Below, piece by piece: positions 1-12,289 of a stretch of DNA of 64,000 nucleotides. Each line of letters opens with the position of its first letter. Position 1 is the first letter of the stretch. Position numbers and translations under genes: made by a program. Under the pieces are notes generated by a model, which was given only the letters and a program-made list of their open reading frames with translations, did no database searches and was not told where the DNA came from. The stretch lies in assembly GCF_002994745.2 (NCBI RefSeq), contig NC_037093.1, positions 68,529,510 through 68,593,509 of the forward strand. The letters are read 5' to 3'. The DNA is from Rosa chinensis (lineage: Eukaryota; Streptophyta; Magnoliopsida; Rosales; Rosaceae).

Positions 1-214
1 TTTTCCGTATATGAAAACATTCATAGGACTTGGTTAAAAAAAAAAAAAAAAAATTCAACCTTTATCTGACAAACAATTGAAGACATGATTTTTATTTTTA
101 CTATGGACTGCAGGAGACTTTTAGGGCCTCTGATCGATTTGTTTTCTTGTCTTAGGCTTCATCATTTAGCCTGCGGATCAAATGAGCTAATGGAGACCCG
201 TAAATTTAATAGGT

Positions 215-345
215 AAAGGCCCGACCCGGCCAGCATAAAACCCCGCAAAGGCCCGCGTCGGTGGATAGAGAGCCGGATTTGGTTTAAGGGTTTAAAACCT
301 TGCCCTGCCAGCCAAAGGCCTGCAAAATCCCGCCACACCCGGTCC
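215..345. repeat. GC-rich GCCCG-type repeat patch, copy 1
   Basis: A local patch rich in GCCCG, CCCGC and GGCCTGC words inside AT-rich DNA. It resembles the patch at 1262-1440, where GGCCC, CCCGGCC, CCCGCAA and GGCCTGC recur. Such patches are common at the ends of non-autonomous plant DNA transposons, but I could not define terminal repeats or target duplications. Confidence 0.35.
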
Positions 346-1261
346 GCAAAAGCTCTTAAATTAATATATATTATATAAAATTTTATATATATAGTTCGTT
401 GATTATTCATACATTATTTCTCTCTATCAACTTCCTGATGAATAAAGGCTTAGATTCTTATAAAATCTTTGCAAAAGTTCCGCCATTCATAAACTACAAG
501 ATTCGCACCCGATTCCTCCTCTAGTTCTATTAAAGATATTACTAAAATTGATCACATTGATATATGCTTTATTAATTGTCATTTTTATCCATTACTATCA
601 GATGGACATGGTCATTTATTCTCTTTTTCTGAAAAACATGCCTCGTAGAAAAACCAGAAAGCAAGTAAAGAAGAAACCACTCGAGTCCACAGAGAGGGAA
701 ATGAATTAAGTCAGCCAAATAGGTGATGGTGGATGAAGTGGTTAGAAGATAAAGATCATGTCGGATATTGATATCTTGCTGGTAAAATCACATATACGTC
801 AACATTAAACCAGACAATAATACTGATTGTCTTAACAAGATTATTTATAACAATGCAACATAATAGAAGATTGGTCTGTACTGAATTTCTAAGTTTCGAG
901 TTTTGAACTACCGAAGTCTCAATCCTAACCCAAAACAATATGATTCGCATCTGTCATCATAAAATAACCCACGCGCGTAAAATGAAAATTGAACTGGTAT
1001 AATCCAAAAAGCATACATCATGAACATAATCAAAAGCGGAGATCATCACGTTAATGTTGCTAGTGCACAGAGCACACTGTGCATCTGGCCCCATTTGTCT
1101 TAGCAATAACCCGTTGAGTTCATGGAGAAAAGGAGTTGGATTGAGCTATATAGGAAGAATTGAGTAGGAAACATGTACAAGGAAATTGAGAACAGTTTTG
1201 CACCGGCCTCTTGCCTTGAACTGTCAGGTTAATTAAGAAAATAGCCTCTATCAACGGCTGT

Positions 1262-1440
1262 TTGTAAATAAAGCCTAGCTCGGCCCAGAGAAAATGAGGG
1301 CTACCCGGCCCTACCTGAAAAAGCCCGCAAGGCCTGCATTATATAGACGGGCTTAGATGCTGTGATTAACAAATGAAGCCCGGTTCGGCCCGGTTTAAAC
1401 TCGCTATGAACGAGCCCGCCTGGTCCGTTGACGAGGCCTA
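1262..1440. repeat. GC-rich GCCCG-type repeat patch, copy 2
   Basis: Second GC-rich patch with the words CTCGGCCC, CCCGGCCC, AAGCCCGCAAGGCC and GTTCGGCCCGG, related to the patch at 215-345. It ends where the upstream copy of the tandem duplication (1441 onward) begins. Origin unknown; probably the remnant of a transposon end. Confidence 0.35.
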
Positions 1441-2876
1441 CCTTGTTTGTATGTGAGTTTCTGGAAGCATTTGGGTTTTGGTTGAAAAGTTTCGTTGATC
1501 GACTGATTGCAAGGTTAGACACTTGTGTATATATAATTGTATGTGTAACATGGAATCAAAATTAACTAAATCAATCATGCTTATGGGATAATTGAGTTTG
1601 ATAGTCCTTCTATTCATATCTCTTCTGCCTATTTTGATGATCTTGGTGGAGTAACTCGGCAAAAAAGAATCTCTATTAGGCCTGATGATAGGCCAGGCTA
1701 GTTGTGTCTTTTAATATGTTTTCTTTGTTTCTGGGTCATTTTGACCCATTGCTTGCCAAAAAAAATAATATATATTAACTATATTAACCCTGCGACTGCA
1801 TTTGAAAGTGAAACTAGTTACTAGTATGTGAATTTTTGAAATTAATCATTTGATTAATTAGAGTTTAACGCGTTTGGTAGTAATAATAACTTCGAATAGA
1901 CCGTGTATATATAGTTATAAAATAAATTAGCTGCAGTAAAAATTACATTAACTAGCTGCAATAGCCACCTAGCTAGTCACTTGGAAATTGGTGCCAATAA
2001 AGCTTAATTAGCTAGAATTAACGTTTCATCAGTTATCAGCATAATTTTCAAAACCAGCTGTCCAGCATCGTGAACGAACACAAATGCGAGACGTCAAATA
2101 ATGTGGCATTACTGAATCTGTCTTGCATTGATCTCATATGTATCAACATTTGTGGCGTGACAGATCTTCCATCTTGGAAATGAAAATAGGTAGAGACCTA
2201 CATAGCTATAGATGCCAGAGAATCTTGTACATACCAGCAGAATATCAAGGTCAATCGATACATATAGCGTTGTTGTCTCCTACCAGAGTATCTTGGTCAG
2301 GACTTGCGTCATAAGCGTAACTTTTGGGACAGCCCACCACGTTGGTACCCAAAGAAAAACATTCAAGGTAGCTGGAGCGATTCTTCTCAAAAAAAAAAAA
2401 AAAAAAGGTAGCTGGAGAGACGTCACAGCCTAAACACTACTAAATAGGAGAGGTCCATCTCTCCCACATCCAAACTCCAAAGCAAGGTAAAATCCACTCT
2501 CGTTATGCCTATTTAATAAGGTCAACGACCTTTGTTAATGGATATTAACTCTTTTATATATCTATCTTTATGCTGTTAATAAAAATAAGGAAATTAACTT
2601 CGACACTATCATACTGGAGTAATTAAAATCTTACCGCTCGGTTTACTCTTTGACGCTTCGTGTAGTTCTCTTCACAAGTGACAAGAGGATTTAGTATCAT
2701 AGCTCAGCATTTCAGCAACTCTCTCGTGCTTCTTATCTCATTGAGTACAACTACTTTAATTAACTCTTATTATTTTAATTAACCTGGTCGGGTTAGAAAT
2801 TTCATTAGGACGTCGTTTGAAAATTGAAACCTTCTAAAGTAGTTGGACGGCAACACATCATCATCGATCTAATTGG

Positions 2877-2931
<55 letters not shown>

Positions 2932-3110
2932 GCTTTGATGATCAGCTTAATCATTTAACCCTACCTTTTCTTCTTCATATTGCCGTTTCTGACTTTCTGT
3001 TGCTCAAGCTTCACCAATTGGAAATTTGGAACCCTACTTGTTATTAACTGGTGTGGGATCGACTTATGGTACTTGGACGTGACAGACTTCAATAGGTGAC
3101 GGATCAGGGC
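1441..3110 (+). repeat. Ancient tandem duplication, upstream copy
   Basis: This stretch is collinear with 4340-5460. Shared blocks, in the same order, include AGAAGCATTTGG (about 1460 and 4360), TACATTAACTA (1945 and 4866), GAACGAACACAAA (2072 and 4891), GCGTGACAGATCTTC (2155 and 4979), GAAACCTTCTAAA followed by GTAGTTGGAC (about 2827 and 5189), and a TGTTGCT/CCCGTTGCTC-like block near 3000 and 5360. The copies differ by many substitutions and indels, so the duplication is old. I see no intact gene in either copy. This copy contains an AC/AT microsatellite and a poly(A) tract near 2390. Confidence 0.5.
2877..2928. repeat. (AC)n(AT)n compound microsatellite
   Basis: About 12 AC repeats run directly into about 14 AT repeats. 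It lies inside the upstream copy of the tandem duplication; the downstream copy lacks it. Confidence 0.9.
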
Positions 3111-4339
3111 AGCACCATAGTGGTTCATTTTCAAAACTCAGACAAAAACGACCTTCAAAATCAATAATACAACAACAATAACAATAATGGTCCTTTAGTT
3201 TCTCCTGGATCTGCAAAGAGTCAAAGACTATATATGAATCATATCTCAATGTTCTGGTTAATCATGGTTCAGCTTCACAAATATTTGCATAAATAATTAG
3301 GGTACTTCACGATCACGCGTTAATTAGTTCAAACATCAATCATCGATTGTCTAGGAACTTAGGAAATTTAATTAAATAAGTCTTCACAATGGTCAATACG
3401 TACAGCATTTGAAATTAGTTGTAAAGAAAGCAAGGATTGAATTGTGAGAATAGAAGCTAATGAAAGGCTGAAAGCCTGAAAGCAGGAGAGATTATTCAGT
3501 GCACCGCCGTGCACTTGCACCAACATAAATGAATGGTTAGATTGCATTAAAAACACTTTTTGTTTATTAAAAATAAAGTTGATAATAAATATCAAGGATT
3601 GAGATTATTTTATAAGGGTTGGGTCACTTACACCGTCGGTGTATAGAATAATTTCCATGAAAGCAGCCACTTATAAACTATTTATTAAATAGTGTAAATT
3701 TTTTAATATGCTATTTTTACATTTTGTTATACTCAACTTATTTGTTAGATGGGGCCAGAAATAACAGCTTTTTTTAAAATAAATAAAAACTTCATAGATG
3801 AACAACATATAGAAGACAGCTCTGGGACGAAGACAATCTCAAGTAACTACTGCCTGCTTAATCAACAACTCAATTTATTAAAATTTTAACTGTCAATTTT
3901 ATGTTTTCTTCCTTTGAATTTTCCAATATGTCATTGTGATATTGACTGCTTGAGTTTTCTTTCTTATGATGACGTACATCACGAGGCTAGGAATTTCATA
4001 AATTAAACAAAAATCACAAGGTACTGAAGGGCCAAGAAAGCTACTGCGTTCTGTATTGTGAGATGGTTCTCATCTGCCCTTCCATTACATTTGACATATA
4101 TGAAACTTACCAGCTTGCTGCTAGAATGTTAGGTACTAATGCAACTTAATTAATTGGTTAAAATTCTACATATTCATATATAACTGTGCACGCATATGCA
4201 TTATTGGAGGAGATGAATTAACCTGTAACAATTGTTTGAATGAGTTTAGCATGTATGTGGGATTGAAAACGATGTGCAAGACTCTGCAGGCCGCTGAACA
4301 TTTTTCTCCCCGAAGACCGGGGCTTTATGACCTAAGATC
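3111..4339. other. Intergenic, no gene seen
   Basis: AT-rich sequence between the two copies of the tandem duplication. I see no exon, RNA gene or defined repeat. Confidence 0.55.
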
Positions 4340-5460
4340 GATCATGTTTGTGTGTTTCTAGAAGCATTTGGTTTTTGGTAGGAAGGTTTTACCTCATGTA
4401 CATTGACTAGCTTCTAAGGGTTTGACATTGTTTATTGTATATGTAAGTTTCTAAGGTTTTGCCTAATTTCACATTAAGTATTGAAAGAGGTCGGTCAATG
4501 TTTTTGATTAATTAGCATAAGTTAATAGATGTTTGCTCACTTAAAGAAATTTTTTAAGAGACTGTGAGAGAAACTGAATCTGACGGCTGAAACAGTTTCA
4601 AATTATTATAATTTTGGTTTTAAAATTTAATATATGTAGTTGAGATGCATTTATCCAACATAATCTCATAAAATTGTCTCTTACGTGAGTAAGACTGTAA
4701 GTGAATATAATCACTGTTATTGTGAAAGTGAATTTGGTATGCAGAAGAAATCAACATTAATGAATTGTTGAAAATAATTCCTTGATTAATTCGTACGTAT
4801 TCAATATGTTTGACATCACTTACTTCGTAGAGTAAAACAAAACTAATTGGTTAAAGTGCGTACAAATTACATTAACTACAATAGTATTATGAACGAACAC
4901 AAAAAAAAGTCAAATAACGTGGTTTACTGATTCTAGGCTGCATATTGAGGTCAATAAGCAGACCTATTATAATTTCTTGCGTGACAGATCTTCTCTTTTC
5001 GAAAAGACCTGCACTGGTATATAAATATATACATGGATCTTTTTATGACAATCTTAGGCTCCAACTAATGCAAACCCACATTTGTTTCCCATTTGGGGTC
5101 ATTGAGGGCAACTTCTTTAATTAATCAACTCTTTTAAGCTTATATATTATATATAGCCTGGGTTAGGAACACAGACGACGTCATTTGAGAATAGAAACCT
5201 TCTAAAAGTAGTTGGACTACCACATCGATCTATATATTTAATTGCATATATATCAAATCTACTGCAGCTTAGATCAGCTTAATTTGTATTATTGTATAAT
5301 CTTAATTATGTACGTGTTGTTGTATAATTGAAACCCTCGCTTTCTCGTTCATGTTGCTATCCCGTTGCTCAATTGCAGATTGCAAAACCTAGCTAGAGAT
5401 TATTAGCTGGCGTGGAACACATGGTACGACAGGTACGTGTAACAGATTTCAGTTTGAGTG
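4340..5460 (+). repeat. Ancient tandem duplication, downstream copy
   Basis: Shorter copy of the block at 1441-3110. The offset falls from about 2,900 bp at the left end to about 2,360 bp at the right, showing net deletion here or insertion in the other copy. No open frame is preserved between the copies, so it more likely represents duplicated non-coding DNA or a long-dead gene. Confidence 0.5.
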
Positions 5461-6302
5461 AACGGGCACATTACCTGTTTTGTCATAAAAAAAAATTAGA
5501 TAAATTAAAAGTAAAATTTACACTCTTCATTTTACGGTCTATATTTTTTATTTAATTTTTTAATAATTTAATTTTTGTCTTTACTAACTTAATTTTTATC
5601 TTTCTATAAACATTTTAACCAAAAAAAGAAATAAAGAATGTAGATTTCACCTTTTCTATTGGATCCGCCAGATCATCATGATTAATCTTAGACAAATAGC
5701 TAGGGACGGCCGGACAGGAACTCAAACAGTCAAACTTTTTGGTCATCACTTATTGATCCTTAAATCATTGAGAAAAGGAAAGAACTGAAAAGTTAAATTA
5801 AAGAAAACCCCCAAAGAATATGAGAAATGGCAGAAATTATGGGTAAACCATGATGGAACAAAATGAAATACTTCAACCATACTTTTTAGCATGCTCCTAA
5901 GACATAGATATCTCACTTCTCTGATACTCTTAAATATGAGCAAAAAGAAAATGGCTCATGGTAATTCCAAGTGCATTAACTAAATTAATCATCTATTCAA
6001 AATTAGTGGTCAATAACTTTGAATTTTGAAAGATATTTCTTCACCCACCTCAAAGTTGAATATGATGGATCAAACGGTGAAAAAGGGAAAATAATTAGAT
6101 TGAGTAGGGGAAACCCTTACCTACTCCTCCCCTTCTAGCTACCAGCATTTCAAAGCACAAATCACACTTAAATAGTCTCTCTTTTTTTTCTTTGCTAGAA
6201 AAAACAAAACTAATCTCTCTTGTTTTCTTTTATGTTTGTGTTGTATCTGTACTTAAAAATAGATTCAAACTTCATATATGTAGTAGCCGCGTCTTGTAGT
6301 AT
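5461..6302. other. Intergenic, no gene seen
   Basis: AT-rich DNA with A/T homopolymers near 5490 and 5545-5620. No coding or RNA feature could be supported. Confidence 0.5.
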
Positions 6303-6506
6303 GAGTTTGTAACCGTGGTGTTCACCTGGTCAGTTGTTGATTAAAGAATTTATGCTCAACAACCCTTAGATTTACATCCAATGGTGGAAAACAAAACACC
6401 CAAACTTAATAATAATTCTCTCTGCTCTTAGATTTACATCCAATGGTAGTTGAGCATTATTTTCTTAATCAATAACTGATCAGGTGAACATTTTCGGAGT
6501 TTGTAA
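6303..6506. mobile_element. 184-bp MITE with 10-bp target duplications
   Basis: The element occupies 6313-6496 and is flanked by the direct repeat GAGTTTGTAA (6303-6312 and 6497-6506). Its ends are inverted repeats of about 45 bp sharing TGTTCACCTG, TCAGTT and TTGATTAA blocks. Two internal direct copies of TTAGATTTACATCCAATGG lie near 6370 and 6430. Terminal inverted repeats plus a 9-10 bp target duplication fit a non-autonomous Mutator-like MITE. There is no coding capacity. Confidence 0.75.
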
Positions 6507-7894
6507 TCAAGTAGAATATTAAAATGATTGACTGCGTGAATGAAACATATGTAGTTAAAGAAAGTGCATAATTTGTTGAATTTAATAATTTTATGAAGTA
6601 GCACTAAACATGCCTATAAACAATCTAGTTAGAAGGGCTACTTTATTGGGATTTCTTCTAATGAGGATCACTAAAATGAGAATTAGTTGAGAATTTTCTA
6701 ATCAATTATTTCGAATGCTCAATTTTTTATTACATTACAACAAATAAATCGTTAAAAGTTTATGGATACATGAATAGATCACTTCTGAAAAACTTATGTG
6801 AAATTGTTAATCATTAAGGTACCGAACTAGATCAAATCTATAAACAAACCAAATCTGTCAAACATGAACTGTTCATGTTCATAAGTGATAAATCACGATT
6901 AGGAGTGTTTTAACGATTTTCAATTTGGTTGAAAAATTGCATAAATGATATACACATAAATATCTAAATATTTAACAATTGATTTACGAAAATGTGATCG
7001 AAAAATAGATCTCACACAAAAGTCCGTAAATACTTCTCATTGGAATGGCTCCCTCACTTCATATAATATCATAAACTCAAATATATTGTAGAACGACTTC
7101 AAAATATTCTTCACATAAAGATATAAAAAAAATTCGTTTTAAAAAAAATTATTTTCAAGAAAAAAAAGATAAAAAAAATTTAAGTAGATCGAGGACAAGT
7201 GATTAATGCTCATGTATATGGTTCGCACACTTGGCATATAAAGACCCGATATATGTTGTCACATCATCAAATAAGAATAAGATATATTTTTGGTTACAAT
7301 AAGAACAAGATATATTGATCACATGCATTGGTACCATTTCTCGTGAAATTGATTTCCACATAAAAACTTTTATTGTGGCAATCATAACGAAGTTTGCAAA
7401 CATCATCGATGTCATCGATCACATTACACACGCTTCATAGCCCTTTAGCGATATATTTTTAATTTGAAAATACCTAATTGTTATTATTGCCTCGCCTTGT
7501 TGGGTTTTTATAGGTTGACATGGTGCAAAAGTTGAAACAAGTCGTTTTAATTAATCAGATGACGTAAGCGAAACAGACTACCCTCAAATTATTGGTCTCC
7601 GCTACCCTCAAATTATTGGTCTCCGTATAGAAAGCAAACAACTTTGCACTAGACAACGCTAGTGACCTGATTTCATCAAAATAAAAAAGGCTAGTGACCT
7701 GATATTAAAGATGAATTACCGATGTATGAACTGTCATGTCATTAGGTTCATTAACCAGATACCGTTGGTGTCGATAACAGTTGAATTGAAGCTTTCAATT
7801 GTCACGATACAGGAAAACGATGCATTCGGCGATTCAATTGAGAAATAAAATTCTTCTAATAATACAAGCAAAATTAATCGCTATACATTAAGTT
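6507..7894. other. Intergenic, no gene seen
   Basis: AT-rich DNA with poly(A/T) tracts near 7130-7180 and a 24-bp tandem duplication at 7579. No coding exon is supported. Confidence 0.5.
7579..7625. repeat. 24-bp direct tandem duplication
   Basis: The unit beginning TACCCTCAAATTATTGG occurs twice head to tail (starts 7579 and 7603) without mismatch through GGTCTCCG. This is a recent local slippage-type duplication. Confidence 0.85.
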
Positions 7895-8340
7895 TTTATA
7901 ATCACAATGGAGACAAAAATTGATGTATTTAGAAGAATGCAATTCTTTCTTGAATTTAGAACATACATATACAATGCATGTAAACTGTGAAGTTATTGTA
8001 GCATGATGAAGATTGTGAAGGGCGAGACATGGAGTGATTGGATTGGCGTTGTCTAATATATTTTAGTAGAACATTTAACTTGAGAATGAAATAAAAGTAC
8101 AATGTAAGAGCATCTTTATAATCACAATGGAGACAAAAATTGATGTATTTAGAAGAATGCAATTCTTTCTGAAATTTAGAACATACATATACAATGCATG
8201 TGAATTGTGAAGTTATTGTAGCATGATGAAGATTGTGAAAGGGGAGAAAGGGAGTGATTGGATTGGCGTTGTCTAATATATTTTAGTAGAACATTTAACT
8301 TGAGAATGGAATATTATATGGAATTTTATAAAAGTACGAT
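7895..8340 (+). repeat. 220-bp tandem duplication
   Basis: Two head-to-tail copies, about 7895-8114 and 8115-8340, offset by 220 bp. Both contain ATCACAATGGAGACAAAAA, GAAGAATGCAATTCTTTCT, ACAATGCATGTG/A and GGATTGGCGTTGTCTAATA. The copies differ at only a few positions, plus a short insertion near the end of copy 2, so the duplication is recent. Each copy ends in a GAGCATCTTTA-like or GAACATCTTTA word that matches the terminal repeat of the element to its right. Confidence 0.85.
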
Positions 8341-8344
8341 GCAA

Positions 8345-8873
8345 GAACATCTTTAGCAGACTATCTATTTTGACTCTTTAACTATTTTAGAGAGCACGTT
8401 TAGCTTTTTATCTATTTTAGCAACTGCATTAGACTCCTAAATAACTTTCCATTATAACTTTTAGTTATCTCGCTCCTAAATATAGAGACCGAGATAAGAC
8501 TCTCTATAATTTAAAACATTCATTTTAAGTTATTTTATGTAATTTTTAAATACATTTAAACTATTTAATCTTCATTTAAAAAATAATATAAATTCAAAAC
8601 TAGCTAAAATAAAAAACACTAATGCAGAAGTCAGTGGCATAGCTAGAAACATGAACTAGGAGGGTCAGGATTCATATTTTAACGATTAAACAAAAATAAA
8701 ATTTTTATCAAATAACATAAAATTTATACACTAATTGAGACAAATTTTTTTTTTAATATTTCAGTTTATATATCATTCTTTTGATATAAGAAAAATCACA
8801 GATCATTACAATACTTAAATATAACAAATTTCTCTAAACCAATTATAAATGTTCACGACGATTGCTCTTATTT

Positions 8874-8910
<37 letters not shown>

Positions 8911-9597
8911 ATCATTATCAATATAAAAAACAATCTAATATATTTTTCTCAATATATGTAATCAGGCATTCATCCACACATCTCACATTTGGTTTCGCAA
9001 ATCATTTTCTATAATCTTTATGGAAGAATAAATTAAATTCATTAATCTCTAAAATTTATGAACTATGCAGAAAGTTAAAGAAATTCTTTAATTTTAATTG
9101 AATTGAAGTAATTAACAATTTAAAATAAAGCTTACTCTCTAGTTATATCAAAATCTTTGCCGAAAATTAGAAAAGACATGATGAACTCTTTGATCATATA
9201 AAGAGATGCAAGCGTGGAAAAATGATTAGGAGATAAACAAAAAAAAAGTAAAAAATCTAAACATATACGGGATGATAATTGATTGGTTGATCAATGAATA
9301 AAATATAGTAAGAAATTTAAAAAATGGTGAGGTTGTGCAGTTGTCCAAGCTGTGGGCCAAAACTGTTCGACATTGTTTTGTCTTCTCTGTCAGAAGGGTC
9401 AAACAACATAATTAAAGTCTATAACATTCCAACCAATTAGGGATTATTTCAAAATATTGAGAAGGGTCAAATGACCTTCTCGCCCTAGTGTGTTTATGCC
9501 ATTGGCACAAGTATTTCTAAAGTGGCTAGCTAAAATGACTTTTTAGTTATTTGGCTAAAATTTGACTCAAAAATGGCTAGCATTACTAAAGATGCTC
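8345..9597. mobile_element. Candidate AT-rich TIR element (about 1.25 kb)
   Basis: The left end begins GAACATCTTTAGCAG. The right end, read on the opposite strand, begins GAGCATCTTTAGTAATG. The similarity continues inward through ATTTTGA(C/G)TC and ATTTTAG words for about 50 bp. The right end is followed by TAA and the left is preceded by CAA, so a 3-bp TAA target duplication (PIF/Harbinger type) is possible but imperfect. The interior is AT-rich, holds a TA microsatellite near 8876-8908, and has no transposase frame. Non-autonomous, and old. Confidence 0.4.
8876..8908. repeat. (AT)n microsatellite
   Basis: Uninterrupted TA dinucleotide run of roughly 16 units within the candidate TIR element. 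Confidence 0.9.
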
Positions 9598-10640
9598 TAA
9601 CAATGCCAATGAGTGTCTAAGTTATATAATATACAAATCAGCCAACAAAAAAAAAGTGTTATATAATATATAAATTGAATCCAAATTGTTTTATAAATAC
9701 TCTTCTCTTAATTATATAGCATGGGTAGATGAGTATCATGAGCAGCACTGTTCAGTTTTGATCGTGATGAGAGCAAGTGAGGAATTCGATCACTCTTCTA
9801 AAGTTCTCGCATTAATAATATTAAACTCTAGTAACAATAATTTGATTAGAATTGTTCACGATTGAGAAAAAATATTTTATGGTCTCTGATCATAGTACAC
9901 GTAGTGATATAGGTTAATGTTATCGGTTCATATGACATGTACTTGTTGCTGATTGATTTTCTTAATTTAATTTTACTTGATTTTCTTAATTTAATTTTAC
10001 TTTTCACCTCTTGCAATGGTTCCCACCAAACTTGAGTGATATTATTGGCTCAGACCACCACATGACAGTGCTAAGTGGTAATTCAAACCCATAGAATAAC
10101 ATACTCTTGAACTCTACATGATCTTATTAGTTCGGACTACACATTCGATCAATTGACTACATATAATTTATGATCACATATTCTTGGATTTGATATCAAA
10201 TACTATAAGATTAATGCTATGTTTTGGTGTTTTAATCTCAATCTTTAATATTCAATTGAATTATACGTGACCCTTAATAGTCAATCTCAACTCTTACTAG
10301 AAATAATTGAATCACATGTGTGCTCATAAAAGAGTTCAGTAGGTACTAGTAAAAGTAACTTACTAATCAGAAGAACTAAATTCCAAAAAGTCACTTATTT
10401 ATGTAATTAAGCTAGAGGACATATAAATTTGAAGATTAAAATACGAGCTCACTATTAAGTGATATTTTTTGTGACAATGTTAATTTCTAGAATAAAATCT
10501 CTCGGATTCAAAAACCCATCTCAATTACAGAGGAATAAGAATCGTACGTACCGATTTTTGATTTTGTTTAGCCTCACTTTTATTGTTTACATATTAGTAA
10601 CTTGTGTGACATTATAACCTATTTACCATAAATTTAAAGA
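9598..10640. other. Intergenic, 3' flank of MYB gene 1
   Basis: AT-rich, with a 24-bp unit (TGATTTTCTTAATTTAATTT...) repeated twice near 9954-10002. No coding exon is seen. This is downstream of the minus-strand MYB gene, so its poly(A) signal should lie in roughly 10450-10640, but I could not pick one with confidence. Confidence 0.5.
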
Positions 10641-11676
10641 TTAGATACTATTTTCTTGGCCCAGCCAGTCATCAGAGTCCAGCAAAAATGCCAAGGAATC
10701 TAAATCCAATGAAGCACCATATTTCTCAAGATCACAGTTATCATTTCCTGTCCAATCATTGAGCATTCCATCATCTAATGGAATATCGTAGCCTCCCATA
10801 GCATCTTCATCCTCACCAGCAGCTGCTTGAAATCCATTGCAGCCAAAGTTCATTGCATCTGTCCCCTGAATGTGTACTTCTGTATTTGCTGCGTCTTCAG
10901 GAAGTGAACTTACCGACTGGGTTTGAGGAACTCGAAGATCTAATGGGCTTGTGGTTGTTGAGTAATCATCGATTAGAAGTGGGAGTGATGGGACTAGCAT
11001 TCTGGTTAACCTAGTGGCCTTGGTTCTTATTACTTGAGGTTGAGTGGCTGTGGCTGATGGCGTTCTGGGCCTGAATTTGGTCGGAGCGGGAGATGTTTCC
11101 TTGGATGATCCCGAATGCGATTCGGGTTTAGCTTTCTTCACCAGAGTGGTGTTCCAGTAATTTTTGATTTCATTGTCTGTTCGCCCCGGTAGCCTTCCAG
11201 CTATTAGAGACCATCTATAACATAACCAAAGTAGAAACTTTAATTGATAGGAGGAAGGAGAGGGGGGGCCAACAACAATAACAATTTTGAGTTGTGAGAG
11301 GGCTGTAGTTTTTACCTGTTGCCAAGAAGATTATGGAGTCTGATAATGAGTTCTTCTTCATCCCCGGATATATTACCTCTCTTTATGTCTGGCCTCAGAT
11401 AGTTTAACCATCTCAGTCTACAGCTCTTACCACATCTCTTCAAACCTGCATTAAAAATAGAGTGAAGACAGAGTAAGAGGAGCAAAAGCAGAAGTGAAAA
11501 GAGAGCGGATCGAAACAGAGAGAAGAACAGACTGGGTACAAACCAGCTCTCTTTGGGAGGTTTCTCCATTTGCCTTCTCCATGGGCTTTGATGTAAGACG
11601 TTAGTACTTTATCTTCCAAGGCAGTCCAAGCTCCTCTGTTAAGTCCTTCCTTGGAGCAGCATGGACTCCTCCCCAT
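10641..11676 (-). CDS. TT2-like: R2R3-MYB transcription factor 1, TT2-like (subgroup 5)
   Basis: Three exons on the minus strand: complement 11544-11676 (133 nt), 11316-11445 (130 nt) and 10641-11214 (574 nt), giving 278 residues. The introns are 98 and 101 nt, all GT-AG, with the exon 1 and 2 sizes typical of plant R2R3-MYBs. The ATG gives the canonical start MGRSPCC. R2 is about residues 14-63 and R3 about 67-115, with the regular Trp residues and Ile replacing the first Trp of R3. Residues 76-95 fit the bHLH-interaction pattern [DE]Lx2[RK]x3Lx6Lx3R. The block VIRTKATR at 149-156 matches the C-terminal motif of subgroup 5 (TT2, PA-type regulators), and the acidic C-terminus with a DDW near the end suits an activator. 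Family knowledge: such proteins join a bHLH and a WD40 protein in the nucleus to switch on proanthocyanidin genes (ANR, LAR). Target genes are inferred. The gene looks intact. Confidence 0.93.
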
Positions 11677-11740
11677 TTCCCTCTCTCTATCCGTATCTCT
11701 ATCTCTCTTGTGAAAGAAAAAGGGAAGGACTCCTGCCCTT

Positions 11741-11748
11741 TATTTATA
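11741..11748 (-). promoter_or_regulatory. Probable TATA box of MYB gene 1
   Basis: TATAAATA on the minus strand, 65 bp upstream of the ATG. The gap between them contains CT/GA-rich sequence typical of a plant 5' leader. Confidence 0.65.
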
Positions 11749-12289
11749 GACCACGCCAAGCAAGGAAGAATGGTACCGAAGTAGGAAAGCAAATATTACT
11801 GAAAACTTTGGTGTTTGTTTTGGCATTTGAGGTGGCAGATGGTGTTAACAAGGAACTATTGTTTTGTGCCAATGTGGTTGGAAGGATTTGGTATTCCAAG
11901 CTTTATAAGGATTTGAATTTTCTTCACTTGGGCCAATGATTTCAGAATCTCAGCTCTTGAATGAGGTAACGTGTTGTATTGTGTTTGTGTCTTTGCGGTA
12001 GGCGGCAGCACAATAGTACACGCAATTTGTGCCCATATTGTAGGAACTCCGCACCTAGTAGCTAGCTCAAAAGTTTTTTTTACCTCTCAAAATATTTTCA
12101 GTGAAACAGAATCATATACCTAATACTGTTATCTTTGGTTGATTTTATACTTGTGTATAAAACAACAATGGCAAAATGTAACGATTTCAGTTCTATGTGG
12201 ACAAAAATGCTCTCGTCAGTGATGCAGAGTATAAGAGTGTGCTTTATTTAGGTCAAATTTACAAAGCAAGATTGCCCTATTCGACTCCC
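11749..12289. other. Upstream region of MYB gene 1
   Basis: Promoter-side sequence between the TATA box and a Harbinger-like insertion whose inner edge lies about 610 bp upstream of the ATG. A plus-strand open frame across 11661-11939 overlaps the MYB leader and has no recognisable domain; I treat it as chance. Confidence 0.5.

Larger units (their letters stand above)
1..1440. other. Intergenic, AT-rich, no gene seen
   Basis: I see no convincing coding exon on either strand. The stretch is AT-rich except for two GC-rich patches described separately. The short open frames are not conserved in composition and lie across those patches. Confidence 0.6.

Noticed and set aside
2878..2930. AT/AC run as a structural origin or matrix attachment site
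   Set aside because: An ordinary compound microsatellite; nothing in the flanks supports a special role.
11661..11939. 92-codon plus-strand frame overlapping the MYB1 leader
   Set aside because: It lies antisense to a well-defined MYB exon and promoter, with no domain or codon bias; best explained as chance.
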